A stretch of 64,000 bases of DNA from Desulfobacca sp. (GCA_020725545.1 DYEV01000027.1:184415-248414); one strand, 5' to 3'; counted from the stretch's first letter, positions 8,277-18,530 are shown. A program made the numbers and translations. The notes: generated by a model not told the origin, from the letters alone.

Positions 8277-8609
8277 TTTCTCATTCGCCTCCGTCTCGAA
8301 ATACCCGAATTCGACTAAAAACCCAAAATACGCGTAAATTTTCACATTCCCATTCTAATAAAAGCGTCGTCAAGCCGTCAACCTTTTTTGCTTGCCGGTT
8401 TCCCGTTTACAACAATCAGCAGGCGGGTCGCCGACGCCAAAGAATAAATTCCTGGCTAACGGGAAGACAAAAAAGGGCGGATATCCTTTTTCTGGCCCAT
8501 AGTAAGAATCTTGACAAGGTCAAGGGAGGTTTTAACTTATTAATTTGTTCCATCACCGTGTACCATACCAACCAAGACACACGAGTAAAGCTCATAAGGA
8601 AATAAAGAT
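8277..8609. other. divergent intergenic region with inverted repeat at a possible promoter
   Basis: 333 bases between the fdhA start (leftward) and the AAA ATPase start (rightward). A perfect inverted repeat CTTGAC-AAG-GTCAAG at 8510-8524 contains a TTGACA that could be the -35 box for the ATPase gene, with an AT-rich ACTTAT at 8535-8540. Nothing coding is seen. The fdhA promoter was not identified with confidence. Confidence 0.45.
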
Positions 8610-9689
8610 ATGACGAACAATCTTGACGCCATAACCCCCGAAGCCTCCGCCGAGCAGATCTTTGAGATCAGCGGCACCAGATTCGAGCCGGAGGCTGCGG
8701 CCGAACTCTGGCCTCGGATTCTCCAGCACAAATGGCTCATGTCCGAAAAATTGGGCCGCGATGTGGGCTTGCGGGTGGCCTGTATTGATTTTCTGGAGAA
8801 TATGGAGCTGGCCGATAGAGAGTACCTGGCCTATAAACGGCAGGATCTGTTGGACGAAATGGGGGCCCGCTCCATCAGCCGGGAGTATTGGGACGGCATC
8901 TCCGATTCCCAGCCGCCCAAGCAGATCGTGCAGCGCAAGATCATCCTGCCCCTCACCCGACCGGATCTCTCCCAAAAACACGGGGTGGTGCCGCCCAAGG
9001 CCATTATCTTTTTCGGCCCGCCGGGTACCGGCAAGACCCATTTTGCCAAGGCCATTGCCGGGGTCCTGGCCTGGTGGTTCATCGAAATCGCCCCCAGCAT
9101 GCTGCTGGTGGAAGGCACCGCCAAGATGGGGGCCAATCTGCGGGCCATCATGGAAAAGGTGCGGACTTTGGACGAAGCCGTCATCTTTATCGATGAATTT
9201 GAGGAACTGGCCGGCCGCCGGGATGAAGCCGACCGCCTGGATAAGTCTGTTACCAACGAATTCCTCAAGCAGGTGCCGCTCTTGAAAAGCGAAAGCAAAA
9301 ATCTGCTCTTAGTCTGCGCCACTAACTACATCCGGCAGCTGGACGATGCCCTCCTGCGCCCCGGCCGCTTTGACTGTATCATTCCGGTGGGCGGCCTCAA
9401 CGAAGACGAACGGGCCACCATCCTGCAACACTATCTCAACAAGTTATGCGCCGGCGAAGTGGATCTCAACCTCCTGGTGAAGATGACCAGCCGCTTTACC
9501 CCGGCCGACCTGGAGTATCTCTTCCAACAGGTGGCCCAATACGCCTTTGAGCAGGAGTTGGCCACCGGCACGGACTACAGGGTGACCACGGCCACTATCC
9601 TGGAGATCCTCCCCAAAATCCGGCCGACACTCACCGAGGAGATCATCACTGAATTTGAAAAGGACAGCCTAACCTACTCCCGCTTTTAA
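8610..9689 (+). CDS. AAA+ family ATPase
   Basis: 359 residues. The C-terminal two thirds is a classical AAA module: Walker A FFGPPGTGKT at about 134-143, Walker B VIFIDEFEE at 191-199, sensor-1 asparagine in LVCATNY, and DDALLRPGRFD with arginines that fit the finger position. Spacing resembles FtsH/proteasomal ATPases. The N-terminal 110 residues are of uncertain family but contain HKWLMSEKLGRDVG, reminiscent of a conserved block in DUF4032-type proteins (from memory). ATG 8610 has AAGGAA ten bases upstream. It stands alone, converging on the metallo-hydrolase gene, so its substrate is unknown. Confidence 0.85.
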   Translation: MTNNLDAITPEASAEQIFEISGTRFEPEAAAELWPRILQHKWLMSEKLGRDVGLRVACIDFLENMELADREYLAYKRQDLLDEMGARSISREYWDGISDSQPPKQIVQRKIILPLTRPDLSQKHGVVPPKAIIFFGPPGTGKTHFAKAIAGVLAWWFIEIAPSMLLVEGTAKMGANLRAIMEKVRTLDEAVIFIDEFEELAGRRDEADRLDKSVTNEFLKQVPLLKSESKNLLLVCATNYIRQLDDALLRPGRFDCIIPVGGLNEDERATILQHYLNKLCAGEVDLNLLVKMTSRFTPADLEYLFQQVAQYAFEQELATGTDYRVTTATILEILPKIRPTLTEEIITEFEKDSLTYSRF

Positions 9690-9725
9690 TGATGGCGGAA
9701 GCGCCTCGGCAGCCTTTTCTTACCA

Positions 9726-9755
9726 CAAAAACAGGGCGGGCCTCCGGACCCGCCC
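9726..9755 (-). terminator. terminator of the nucleotidyltransferase/metallo-hydrolase operon
   Basis: Stem GGGCGGG / CCCGCCC (9734-9740 with 9749-9755), loop CCTCCGGA. On the minus strand the hairpin is followed by TGTTTTTGT. It lies 37 bases past the metallo-hydrolase stop, in the convergent gap with the AAA ATPase gene. Confidence 0.6.
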
Positions 9756-9791
9756 AAGCTAACCCCTGCTGGCAGACCGCCTTGCTGCGGT

Positions 9792-10631
9792 TCAGAGCAC
9801 CATTGCCATGTCTTGACTGACCGCCAGGACTTCGAGGGCAACGTCCTGGTCGGCCACAATCTCCTGGCAATGCGCCAGGATGCGGTCGACGCCGGCATCA
9901 TCCCGATCCTGATTGTGGTGATAGAGACCGAAGCAACGGACCCGGGCCCGGATAGCCACCTCCAGGGCAGCCAGGTAGGTCGAATGCCCCCAAGAGCGGC
10001 TGCGTTGGTATTCTTCAGGGGTATATTCCGCATCATGGATGAGGAGATCGGCGCCCCGGGCGAACTCCACATAGGCTTCGGGCGGCAGACCACCCCGGTG
10101 CCGGTAACCCAATTCATTGTCTGTTAAAAACACAAAGGTTTTGCCATCTTCCACCAGTTTATACCCCTGGCCGCCGTTGGGATGGCTGAGATGGATGGGC
10201 CAGACTTCGATGGGACCGACGTGATAACTCAGGACGCAGTCGTCCTCATAGGTGATGGTGGCGGCCAATGAATCGAAGTCTACCGGGAAATAAGGGCCAG
10301 TCATGGCCCGGGCCAGCAGTTTGCGAAGGTCCCCCTGGGCCTCGGTGCAGCCCCGAATACTGATGCTGGTCCGCGGATCGTAAATCGGTTTGAAAAAGGG
10401 AAAGCCCAGGATGTGGTCCCAATGGGAATGGGTCAGAAACAGGGTGTAGTCAAAGCGGTTTTCCCGGAGCAGGTTGTTACCCAACCGTCTGATCCCCGAA
10501 CCGGCATCAAGGATAATGATGTCATCGTCGCGGCTGCGGATTTCAAAGCAGCTGGTATCGCCCCCGTAGCGGAGGTATTCCCGACCTGATACCGGGATGG
10601 AGCCCCGGGCGCCGTAGCAGCGAATGATCAT
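9792..10631 (-). CDS. metallo-beta-lactamase-fold hydrolase
   Basis: 279 residues. The metal-binding HSHWDH lies near residue 78; a further aspartate (LIHDAEY) and histidine (WGHSTY) complete the two-metal site. It opens with MIIRCYGARGSIPV, typical of cytosolic MBL hydrolases, and has no signal peptide. The open frame reaches 10691, but ATG 10631 overlaps the stop of the upstream nucleotidyltransferase gene as ATGA, the usual sign of coupling. The C-terminal 40 residues are an additional helical tail. Substrate (a phosphodiester, cyclic nucleotide or similar) cannot be told from sequence. Confidence 0.87.
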   Translation of the reverse strand: MIIRCYGARGSIPVSGREYLRYGGDTSCFEIRSRDDDIIILDAGSGIRRLGNNLLRENRFDYTLFLTHSHWDHILGFPFFKPIYDPRTSISIRGCTEAQGDLRKLLARAMTGPYFPVDFDSLAATITYEDDCVLSYHVGPIEVWPIHLSHPNGGQGYKLVEDGKTFVFLTDNELGYRHRGGLPPEAYVEFARGADLLIHDAEYTPEEYQRSRSWGHSTYLAALEVAIRARVRCFGLYHHNQDRDDAGVDRILAHCQEIVADQDVALEVLAVSQDMAMVL

Positions 10632-11593
10632 GACAGCAAACACCGTCCCCGGGCCGATTCTTGCACCCGGGCGTTGTAACCCACAAGACAATCCTCCAGG
10701 CTGATACCAGGCGCCAACTCGGCGCCGGACCAGACCACCGTATTTTTCAGGCTGACGCCATCGCCCACCCGCACGCCGGCCCCTAGACAGACCCCGCCGC
10801 CACAGTGCACGCCGCGACCCAAAATTACCTTGGGGCCGAGACAGGGATCGGCCAGATGCGGGAAGAAGCGCTGCAGCCCCGGCACTGCCCCTCGCAGCAG
10901 TCGGCCATGGATTTCCAAGTAGTCCTGCGGGGTGCCGATATCCTGCCAGAAGAAATCCTGGCGGACCAGGGCCGCCACCGTCTCGCCGCCGGCAATGACC
11001 TGGCGATAGGTATCAATGATGTTCACGAACTTTCCTGCCGGCATATGGCCCAACAGCCGGGGCGAAACCACCTGGATGCCGGTAAAGGCCAAGGGCCGGG
11101 GCAGGACCTCCGGCGCCGCCGGCCTTGGGCCGAACCCAACAAGCCGATCGTCAGCCGTCAGCCAAACGTTATTAAAACGGGGATAATCATGAAGCAAGAG
11201 GGTGGCCAAAGCCGTGGCATCGTGGGCGTCGTAAACTGTCCCTAATTCTATATCGGTCACAATGTCGCCGTTGATAACTAGAAAGGGGTCTGGGCCGAGA
11301 AAGTCCGCCAGATTTTTCAGGCCGCCGCCGGTCCCCAGGATCTGCGGCTCATGGCGGACCACAACCTTCAGGTGCCGAGGTGCCTGGGAAGCCACAAATT
11401 CCTGAATGGCCTCACCCTGGTGGTGGGTATTGACCGCCAGTCGCTGGAATCCAGCCGCGGCCAGCTGCTCCAGTAAGAGCCCCAACAGGGGCCGGTTGAG
11501 GATGGGGAACAGGGGCTTGGGAATCTGATAGGTCAGTGGCCGCAGCCGGGTTCCCAAACCTGCGGCCAGGATGACCGCAGTCTTCAGCGCCAT
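10628..11593 (-). CDS. sugar-nucleotidyltransferase (NTP_transferase plus hexapeptide repeats)
   Basis: 321 residues. The N-terminal Rossmann domain has the signature AAGLGTRLRPLTYQIPKP at about 10-27, the sugar-nucleotide GTGGGL motif and the metal-site aspartate in VINGDI. The C-terminal third has hexapeptide-repeat character (left-handed beta helix), as in mannose-1-phosphate guanylyltransferases and glucose-1-phosphate thymidylyltransferases; the exact nucleotide and sugar cannot be assigned. Transcribed with the overlapping metallo-hydrolase gene. Confidence 0.88.
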   Translation of the reverse strand: MALKTAVILAAGLGTRLRPLTYQIPKPLFPILNRPLLGLLLEQLAAAGFQRLAVNTHHQGEAIQEFVASQAPRHLKVVVRHEPQILGTGGGLKNLADFLGPDPFLVINGDIVTDIELGTVYDAHDATALATLLLHDYPRFNNVWLTADDRLVGFGPRPAAPEVLPRPLAFTGIQVVSPRLLGHMPAGKFVNIIDTYRQVIAGGETVAALVRQDFFWQDIGTPQDYLEIHGRLLRGAVPGLQRFFPHLADPCLGPKVILGRGVHCGGGVCLGAGVRVGDGVSLKNTVVWSGAELAPGISLEDCLVGYNARVQESARGRCLLS

Positions 11594-11710
11594 GGGGAGC
11601 CTGCCGCCAAGACAGCCCGATAAGGTCGGAGATAGATATTCACGAGCACTCTTTTTTAATCAGAACAATCACCATGCCGCGCCCCGCTCTCTGCGTACCG
11701 GCCGCTATCT

Positions 11711-12193
11711 CTATCTCTTGTACTGGAGTTTCCGCAAGATATCATAGCGCCAGGCCCGGCCGGCCTCTTGTTCCACGCCTTTGGGCGAGAAGCCGTCGAT
11801 GACGCCCAGGATCCCCCTGCCCTGCTGGGTTTCAGCCACCACCGCCTGCACCGGATTGGCCGTGGCGCAATGGATGGTGCAGACCTCTTGGCACTGCTTG
11901 ATGGCATTGAGCATATTGATGGGAAAGGCCTGGCGCAGGAGGATATTAAAAGTATGGCCGGCCGCCAGTCTCCGGGCGTTCTCAGTGGCCGCGGCCATCA
12001 GGTCCGGGGCGTTGCCTTCCACTCGGATGAGACATTCGCCGGAAGCCTCGTTGAAGGCTAGGCCAAACTGCACCCCCAAACCGGAAGTGATCATAATCTC
12101 GTAAAGATCTTCCACGGTCTTGATAAAGTGGGCATGCCCCAGAATAAGGTTGGCCCCCTCCGGTATCAAGATATCGACGGTCTTTAGTTCCAT
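11711..12193 (-). CDS. adenosine-specific kinase family protein (PF04008-type)
   Basis: 160 residues covering the whole small domain of the archaeal/bacterial adenosine-specific kinase family: it begins MELKTVDILIPEGAN, contains GHAHFIKTVEDLYE and the conserved CTIHCATANPVQA, and has GVIDGFSPKGVE near the C-terminus. Function beyond the family name is poorly established. GAGAGG eight bases upstream supports ATG 12193. It is separated by 117 bases from the nucleotidyltransferase gene on the same strand. Confidence 0.86.
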   Translation of the reverse strand: MELKTVDILIPEGANLILGHAHFIKTVEDLYEIMITSGLGVQFGLAFNEASGECLIRVEGNAPDLMAAATENARRLAAGHTFNILLRQAFPINMLNAIKQCQEVCTIHCATANPVQAVVAETQQGRGILGVIDGFSPKGVEQEAGRAWRYDILRKLQYKR

Positions 12194-12351
12194 AGCGGCA
12201 TCCTCTCTTTTTTGACCTTGCCTGCAGCCTGCATCTTTGCAATTATAATCTTGTTAAATAAGTTCAGACAAGCGATAATATATAGATACGGCGGTAAATT
12301 ACCAGACAACCTCAGCCGCACGAAACTTTGTCGCTGTGCAAAATTCCGTCA

Positions 12352-13416
12352 ATGACTGAGACCGCATTTCCACCGCCCGGCAGTCCGCCCGGCTTTTTGG
12401 TTCAGTGCCGCGAACGTGAGGTTTATCCCTCCCGTCTGCGCCTCATTTGCTATGGCCCCGAGCCGCTGGTGGAACAAGACAACATCACGGTGGCCCAATA
12501 TCTGGACGGCAAGAACCGGCCCGGCATTCAGTGGCTGCATTTAGAAGGACTCCAAGACTTAAATATGCTCCGGGAATTGGGCGACGCTTTGGGACTGCAT
12601 CCCCTGGCTTTGGAAGATATCCTGGAGTGCCGGACCTCCGTCAAAGTTGAGGACTATCCCGGTTATCTGTTTATCGTCTGCCGTCTCGTCAATAATCAGG
12701 CCGATTTTGCCGACGAACAAATCAGCCTGTTTTTGGGGGCTGATTATCTCCTGAGCATCCAGGAAACCCATCACGATCATTTTGCCCCCATTCGGGAGCG
12801 GCTCCGCCACAGTTCAGGCCAGATTCTGCACCGCGGTCCTGATTATCTGGCCTATGCCCTCATCGATTATATTATAGACACCTGGTTTCCTCTCTTGGAA
12901 GACTTCGGCGACCGGCTGGAGGATCTGGAGGACCGGCTGCTGGCAAAACCGGACGGCAGCCTGATTCAGGAATTGCAACAGATGCGGCGCCTGCTGCTGC
13001 GGGGGCGACGCATCCTTTGGCCGCTGCGTGAGGTGGTCAACAACCTGCTGAGCCAGGACAATCCTTTGATTCAGGAACATACCCGCATCTACCTGCGGGA
13101 CTGCGGCGACCATGCCTTTCAGATCATTGATCTTATGGAGAATTATCGGGATATGGCCAGCGGCCTGATCGAAGTCTATCTGTCCAGCATCAACAACCGC
13201 CTCAACGAAATCATGAAGGTCTTAACGATCATTGCCACGGTTTTCATGCCCTTGACCTTTATTGCCGGGGTCTATGGCATGAATTTTAAGACGGAGGTCT
13301 CTCCCTGGAACATGCCCGAACTCGAATGGTACCTCGGCTACCCCTTTGCCTTGGGGCTGATGGTGGTCACGGTATTGATTATGATGCTGTATTTTAAGAG
13401 GAAAAATTGGCTCTAA
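12352..13416 (+). CDS. corA: CorA-type magnesium/cobalt transporter
   Basis: 354 residues. A large cytoplasmic alpha/beta domain and long helices precede two C-terminal membrane segments; the pore signature GMNF sits in FIAGVYGMNF just after the first segment, and the chain ends with the basic stretch FKRKNWL. As a homopentamer in the inner membrane it would bring in Mg2+. The frame is open from TTG 12328, but ATG 12352 gives the more usual start. livK follows 23 bases downstream on the same strand. Confidence 0.93.
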   Translation: MTETAFPPPGSPPGFLVQCREREVYPSRLRLICYGPEPLVEQDNITVAQYLDGKNRPGIQWLHLEGLQDLNMLRELGDALGLHPLALEDILECRTSVKVEDYPGYLFIVCRLVNNQADFADEQISLFLGADYLLSIQETHHDHFAPIRERLRHSSGQILHRGPDYLAYALIDYIIDTWFPLLEDFGDRLEDLEDRLLAKPDGSLIQELQQMRRLLLRGRRILWPLREVVNNLLSQDNPLIQEHTRIYLRDCGDHAFQIIDLMENYRDMASGLIEVYLSSINNRLNEIMKVLTIIATVFMPLTFIAGVYGMNFKTEVSPWNMPELEWYLGYPFALGLMVVTVLIMMLYFKRKNWL

Positions 13417-13439
13417 AGACATAAGAGGGAAGCGTCAGC

Positions 13440-14555
13440 ATGACAAGGTGGCTTATTGGCATAGTGCTGCTGCTGTGGGCGAGTATGGCTAGCGCCGTAC
13501 CTGCCGGAGAAATCCGTCTCGGCTGCTACATCCCCATGACCGGGGCCGCGGCGGCCATGGGCCAGGTGACCTGGAAGGGCATCGAGGTTGCCCAGCGTCT
13601 GCAGCCTCAGGTATTGGGGCAGCCGGTCAAACTGGTGCTGGTGGATACCAAGAGCGAGAAGATCGAGGCGGCCAATGCAGTCAGCCGCCTCATCGAACGG
13701 GATAAGGTGGCGGCCATTATCGGCGAGGTCATCAGCGGCAACACCCTGGCCGGGACGCCCATCGCTGAACGGGCGCGCCTCCCCAATATTACCCCTACGG
13801 CCACCAACCCTCTGGTGACCCAAAACCGGCGGTTTGCCTTCCGGGCTTGCTTCGTGGACACCCTCCAAGGCAAGGTGGCGGCCCGCTTTGCCCGGGAGCA
13901 TCTGCGGGCCCAAAAAGCTGCGCTGATCATTGATCAGGCTCAGGATTATTGCGTCGGTCTGGCCAACTACTTCAAAGAGGAGTTCCAACGGTTGGGCGGC
14001 CAGATCGTCGCCACCACCTATATCCAGACCGGCGACCAGGATTTCTCGGCCCAGATCTCGGCCCTGAAGCCCTTGGCCCCGGATATCGTCTATGCCCCCA
14101 ATTATTACGCGGAAGACGCCCTCCTGGCCCGCCAGATGCAGGAATTGGGGCTGACGACCCCCATCCTCACGGGTGACGGGGCCCAGGTGACCGATCTCAT
14201 CAAGATCGGCGGTCCGGCCGTGGATGGCATGTATTTTACGGCGCATTTCCATCGGGAGGCTGTAGCTACACCCCTGGCCCAGGAATTTATCAGGGCGTAC
14301 GAGGCGGAGACCAAACGGGACGTGGATGCCTTTGCCGCCCTCGGGGCGGATTGCTACTTCCTGCTGCTCCAGGCCATGACCCAGGCCAAAAGCACCGACG
14401 GCCAACAGGTCCGCCAGGCCCTGGCCGGCATTAAAGATTTTCCCGGGGTCTCTGGTACCATCACCATGGGGCCGGACAACAACCCCAGCAAAGACGTCAT
14501 GATTTTGCAGGTCAAAGGCGGCAAGTTCGTCCTGGTGACCAAAATAACGCCGTAA
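13440..14555 (+). CDS. LivK-like ABC transporter substrate-binding protein
   Basis: 371 residues with a Sec signal peptide (MTRWLIGIVLLLWASMASA, cleavage after ASA). The mature part is a type-I periplasmic binding protein (Peripla_BP_6): it begins EIRLGCYIPMTGAAAAMG, has the SRLIERDKVAAIIGE block and ends in the GVSGTITMGPDNN segment typical of branched-chain amino acid/amide binders. GAGGGA precedes the start. No permease or ATPase genes adjoin, so it is an orphan binding protein that must use a transporter encoded elsewhere. Ligand unknown. Confidence 0.9.
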   Translation: MTRWLIGIVLLLWASMASAVPAGEIRLGCYIPMTGAAAAMGQVTWKGIEVAQRLQPQVLGQPVKLVLVDTKSEKIEAANAVSRLIERDKVAAIIGEVISGNTLAGTPIAERARLPNITPTATNPLVTQNRRFAFRACFVDTLQGKVAARFAREHLRAQKAALIIDQAQDYCVGLANYFKEEFQRLGGQIVATTYIQTGDQDFSAQISALKPLAPDIVYAPNYYAEDALLARQMQELGLTTPILTGDGAQVTDLIKIGGPAVDGMYFTAHFHREAVATPLAQEFIRAYEAETKRDVDAFAALGADCYFLLLQAMTQAKSTDGQQVRQALAGIKDFPGVSGTITMGPDNNPSKDVMILQVKGGKFVLVTKITP

Positions 14556-14564
14556 AAGGTCAGA

Positions 14565-14613
14565 AGTCACAAGAACAAAAGCCGACAACTAATCACCGGA
14601 AACCAGAAACCAA
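14565..14613. repeat. degenerate heptad repeat before gyrA
   Basis: The end of the gap reads GACAACT-AATCACC-GGAAACC-AGAAACC in seven-base steps. The complement contains AGTTGTC, the unit also seen near 18.5 and 56.8 kb. The preceding GGTCAGAAGTCACAAG is related but irregular. Confidence 0.4.
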
Positions 14614-14616
14614 GTT

Positions 14617-17061
14617 ATGAGAAGCCTTTTTGATCCCATGGACCGAGTGGTCCACGTCAATATTGAAGATGAAATCCGCAAATCCTACCTGGAGTACGCC
14701 CTGTCGGTGATCATCGGCCGGGCGCTGCCGGATGTCCGGGATGGCCTGAAACCGGTGCACCGCCGCATCCTCTTTGCCATGTCCGAGACCGGCAACGATT
14801 ACAACAAGCCCTATAAAAAATCGGCCCGCATCGTCGGTGATGTCATCGGTAAGTACCATCCCCATGGCGATACCGCGGTCTACGATGCCATCGTTCGCAT
14901 GGCCCAGGATTTTTCCCTGCGCTATCCGTTGGTGGACGGCCAGGGCAACTTTGGCTCGGTGGATGGCGACGCGCCGGCGGCCATGCGGTATACCGAAATC
15001 CGCATGACCCGGTTGGCCGCAGAACTGCTCCAGGACTTGGATAAAGAGACGGTGGACTTTGTCCCCAACTACGACGGTTCCTTGCAGGAACCCCTGGTCC
15101 TGCCGGCCCGGGCCCCCAATCTCCTCATCAATGGCGCCTCCGGGATCGCCGTAGGCATGGCCACCAACATCCCGCCCCATAACCTGGCCGAAGTCTGCGA
15201 TGCCCTGCTGGCCCTCATCCGCCGGCCGGAGATCGATCTGGACGAACTACTGGCCATCATCCCCGGCCCGGATTTCCCCACGGCCGGTTTTATCTATGGC
15301 GCCGGCGGCATCGCCGAAGCCTACCGCACCGGCAAGGGTCTGATCCGCCTGCGGGCCCGCACCGACATCGAAACCCGGGGCGGCCGGGACTATATCGTCA
15401 TCTCGGAATTGCCCTATCAGGTCAATAAGGCTAAACTCATCGAACGCATCGCCGAATTGGTCAAGGAACGCAAGATCGAGGGGATCTCGGACATCCGGGA
15501 TGAATCTGACCGGGAGGGCATGCGGGTGGTCATCACCCTGCGCCGGGACGAACTGGCGCAGCCTATCCTGAATCAATTATTCGCCCACACTCAGATGCAG
15601 GTCACCTACGGCATCAACCTGGTGGCCATTGTCAACAACCGGCCCGAGCTCTTGAGCCTCAAAGACCTGCTCCAGGAATTTCTCAAACACCGTCGTGAGG
15701 TCATCGTCCGGCGCACCCAGTATGAGTTGCGCAAGGCGGAAGAACGGGCCCACATCCTGTCCGGCTTGAAGATCGCCCTGGACCATCTCGATCAGATCAT
15801 CGCCCTGATTCGGGCCGCAGCCAGTCCGGCGACGGCTCGGGGCCAGTTGATGGAAAACTTCGGCCTCACCGAAGTCCAGGCCCAGGCCATTTTGGATATG
15901 CGTCTGCAGCGACTCACCGGTCTGGAACGCCAGAAAATCATTGATGAATATGAACAGATACTGGCTGCCATTGCCCGCTACCAAGAAATCCTGGCCAGCT
16001 CGGCCCTGGTGGATCAGATCATTGAAGAAGACTTGGTGGAACTGCGGGAGCGTTACGGCGATCCCCGACGGACCGAAATCATTCCGGAAGCCGCCGAGTT
16101 CACGGTGGAGGACCTCATCCCCGATGAAGAGATGGTGGTCACCGTCTCCCATCAGGGCTATATCAAACGCAATCCCCTCTCCCTGTATCGCTCCCAGCGC
16201 CGGGGCGGCAAAGGCCGGACGGGTATGGCCATCAAAGAGGACGATTTCGTCTCCCAACTCTATATTGCCTCCACCCATAGCTATTTTCTCATCTTCAGCA
16301 ACTTGGGTCGGATCTATTGGCTGAAAGTGCATGAAATCCCCCAGGCCAGTCCCAGTGCCCGGGGCAAGGCCATCGTCAATCTTTTGAACTTCGGTCCCCA
16401 GGAGAAATTGGCCACAGTGCTGCCCGTCCGGGAATTTGTCCCGAATCATTACCTGATTATGGTCACCAAACGGGGGATCATCAAGAAAACCGAACTCATG
16501 AACTTCAGCCGGCCCCGTGCTGGCGGTCTTATCGCCTGCACCCTCGATGCCGATGATGAGCTGGTGAGCGTCGCCCTCACCGACGGCACCCGGGAGGTGT
16601 TTTTAGGCACCCGTCTGGGCAAGGTGATCCGCTTTCGCGAAGAAGACGTCCGCGACATGGGCCGGGCCGCCCGGGGCGTCAAAGGTATGACTGTGGCCGA
16701 GGATGACGCCATTGTGGGTATGGAGATCCTGACGGCCGAAGGCGCCCTCCTGACGGTAACAGCCAACGGCTACGGCAAACGCACCCGTCATGAGGAATAC
16801 CGCCCGCAGCGGCGCGGCGGTATCGGGTTATTAGCCATGCGCATCACCGAACGCAATGGCCCGGTCGTGGGCATCCTGCAGGTGACCGAAGACGACGAGG
16901 TTATGCTCATCACCGATCGGGGGAAGATTATCCGCCTACCGGTGGCTGGCATCTCTCTCATCGGCCGGGTCACCCAAGGGGTGAAATTGATCGACACCGA
17001 ACCGGAGGAACGGGTGGTGAGCATAGCCCGTTTGGCGGAAAAGGTCGATGACGGCGATTAA
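14617..17061 (+). CDS. gyrA: DNA gyrase subunit A
   Basis: 814 residues, full length. The breakage-reunion domain has the catalytic tyrosine in AMRYTEIRM and the quinolone-region sequence [17 protein letters not shown] (Thr at the E. coli Ser83 position, Asp87 kept). The C-terminal beta-pinwheel carries the GyrA box QRRGGKG near residue 528, which marks gyrase rather than topoisomerase IV ParC. With GyrB, encoded elsewhere, it introduces negative supercoils. ATG 14617 has only a weak GGAAA upstream; ATG 14638 is an alternative start. The stop overlaps gpsA by 14 bases. Confidence 0.97.
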   Translation: MRSLFDPMDRVVHVNIEDEIRKSYLEYALSVIIGRALPDVRDGLKPVHRRILFAMSETGNDYNKPYKKSARIVGDVIGKYHPHGDTAVYDAIVRMAQDFSLRYPLVDGQGNFGSVDGDAPAAMRYTEIRMTRLAAELLQDLDKETVDFVPNYDGSLQEPLVLPARAPNLLINGASGIAVGMATNIPPHNLAEVCDALLALIRRPEIDLDELLAIIPGPDFPTAGFIYGAGGIAEAYRTGKGLIRLRARTDIETRGGRDYIVISELPYQVNKAKLIERIAELVKERKIEGISDIRDESDREGMRVVITLRRDELAQPILNQLFAHTQMQVTYGINLVAIVNNRPELLSLKDLLQEFLKHRREVIVRRTQYELRKAEERAHILSGLKIALDHLDQIIALIRAAASPATARGQLMENFGLTEVQAQAILDMRLQRLTGLERQKIIDEYEQILAAIARYQEILASSALVDQIIEEDLVELRERYGDPRRTEIIPEAAEFTVEDLIPDEEMVVTVSHQGYIKRNPLSLYRSQRRGGKGRTGMAIKEDDFVSQLYIASTHSYFLIFSNLGRIYWLKVHEIPQASPSARGKAIVNLLNFGPQEKLATVLPVREFVPNHYLIMVTKRGIIKKTELMNFSRPRAGGLIACTLDADDELVSVALTDGTREVFLGTRLGKVIRFREEDVRDMGRAARGVKGMTVAEDDAIVGMEILTAEGALLTVTANGYGKRTRHEEYRPQRRGGIGLLAMRITERNGPVVGILQVTEDDEVMLITDRGKIIRLPVAGISLIGRVTQGVKLIDTEPEERVVSIARLAEKVDDGD

Positions 17062-18097
17062 GACCGACCAGACGCCGGCCCCCAGCCGGGTGGCCGTCAT
17101 CGGCGCCGGCAGTTGGGGCACGGCTCTGGCCCATCACTTGGGCTGCCTGGGACACGACGTCCGCCTCTGGGTCTTTGAACCGGAACTGTTGGAGATCCTC
17201 CAGAGGCAGAGGGAAAATACCTTTTTTTTGCCGGGCATCAAGCTGTCACCCAATATCAGCTATTGGGATGATAAGAACTTGGCAGTCCAGGATGCGGCCG
17301 TTGTGGTCATGGCCGTACCTTCCCATGTCTTCCGGCAGGTCCTGGGCTCCCTGTACCCCCATGATCCAACACAGGTCACGGTGGTCAGTGCCACTAAAGG
17401 CATTGAAACAGATACCCTCTTAACTATGGAAGGTGTCGTCCGGGAGGTCTGGGGACCGGAACATGCCTATGCTGTCCTCTCTGGACCCAGTTTTGCCCTG
17501 GAAGTGGCCCAGGCGCAGCCCACCGTGGTGACTGTGGCCAGCCGTCAACGCGATGTGGCCAAGGCCATACAACGCCTGTTCTTTTCCCCCAGCTTCCGGG
17601 TCTATACTACCTACGATGTCACCGGCGTGGAGTTGGGCGGCGCCCTGAAAAACATCATGGCCTTGGCCACCGGCATCCTGGAAGGCCTGGGGCTGGGCGC
17701 CAACCCCCGGGCAGCCCTGATCACTCGGGGGTTGGCGGAAATTATCCGTTTGGGGACGAGGCTAGGAGCCAACCCCATGACCCTGGCCGGACTGGCAGGT
17801 CTGGGCGATCTGGTCCTCACCTGTACCAGCGTCCAATCCCGCAACTTCCGGGTGGGCCGCCGGCTGGGCGCCGGGGAACAACTGCCGGCCATACTGGCCA
17901 GCATGAAGATGGTGGCCGAAGGCATCAAAACCACCGCGGCCACCCACTTCCTGGCCAAAAAATTGGGAGTGGAAATGCCCATTGTGGAACAGGTCTACCG
18001 CATTCTGTATGAAGAGCAGTCGCCCCAACAGGCCGTGCGGGCCCTGATGACCCGAGCCTTAAAAGACGAAATCGACGCCATGACGGAGAGGTGGTAA
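17048..18097 (+). CDS. gpsA: glycerol-3-phosphate dehydrogenase [NAD(P)+]
   Basis: 349 residues. It makes sn-glycerol-3-phosphate from dihydroxyacetone phosphate for phospholipids, in the cytoplasm. The Rossmann motif [12 protein letters not shown], the SATKGIE and [11 protein letters not shown] segments, the substrate lysine in [14 protein letters not shown] and the [12 protein letters not shown] block are all present, covering the full family length. Its start lies inside the end of gyrA, so the two are co-translated. Confidence 0.96.
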   Translation: MTAIKTDQTPAPSRVAVIGAGSWGTALAHHLGCLGHDVRLWVFEPELLEILQRQRENTFFLPGIKLSPNISYWDDKNLAVQDAAVVVMAVPSHVFRQVLGSLYPHDPTQVTVVSATKGIETDTLLTMEGVVREVWGPEHAYAVLSGPSFALEVAQAQPTVVTVASRQRDVAKAIQRLFFSPSFRVYTTYDVTGVELGGALKNIMALATGILEGLGLGANPRAALITRGLAEIIRLGTRLGANPMTLAGLAGLGDLVLTCTSVQSRNFRVGRRLGAGEQLPAILASMKMVAEGIKTTAATHFLAKKLGVEMPIVEQVYRILYEEQSPQQAVRALMTRALKDEIDAMTERW

Positions 18098-18102
18098 AGA
18101 AG

Positions 18103-18498
18103 ATGTCCGCCCCCGCAGCCAAAACACCAGTCTTTCATTGTCGTCAGTGCGGTGAATGCTGTCAGGGCAAAGGCGGCATTCTGCCCTCGCCCATCGAAAG
18201 GGAGCTCATCGCCCAATACTTAAAGATGCCAGTGGCTGAGCTCATCCGGATCTACCTGGAAGAGACGCCCCTGGGCTTGGCCGTGAAGAACAAAGCCGCG
18301 GGCGGCTGCATCTTCCAGGAAGACAACCGCTGCCGCATCCATCCGGTCAAACCCCGGATCTGCCGGGATTGGCCCTTTTTACCGGCGATCCTGCTGCACG
18401 AAAACGAGTTTGCCGCAGCCAAAACCGCCTGCGCTGGCTTGGCGCCCGAGAGTAGGCATACGGATTTCTTGACCTTCTGGCTAACAGAGGTTATTTAG
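18103..18498 (+). CDS. YkgJ family cysteine-cluster protein
   Basis: 131 residues. The cysteine pattern CRQCGECCQGKGG near the N-terminus and CRIHPVKPRICRDWPF further on is that of the YkgJ/UPF0153 family, thought to bind zinc or an iron-sulfur centre; function unknown. ATG 18103 has GAGAGGTGG at a good distance, overlapping the end of gpsA, so translation is probably coupled. Confidence 0.85.
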   Translation: MSAPAAKTPVFHCRQCGECCQGKGGILPSPIERELIAQYLKMPVAELIRIYLEETPLGLAVKNKAAGGCIFQEDNRCRIHPVKPRICRDWPFLPAILLHENEFAAAKTACAGLAPESRHTDFLTFWLTEVI

Positions 18499-18509
18499 TC
18501 AGGAAATAC

Positions 18510-18530
18510 AGTTGTTAGTTGTTAGTTAAT
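18510..18530. repeat. heptad repeat, AGTTGTT type
   Basis: Three seven-base units, AGTTGTT-AGTTGTT-AGTTAAT, in the gap before metG. Same family as the repeats at 49779, 51105 and 56772. The rest of the 194-base gap shows no gene. Confidence 0.7.
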
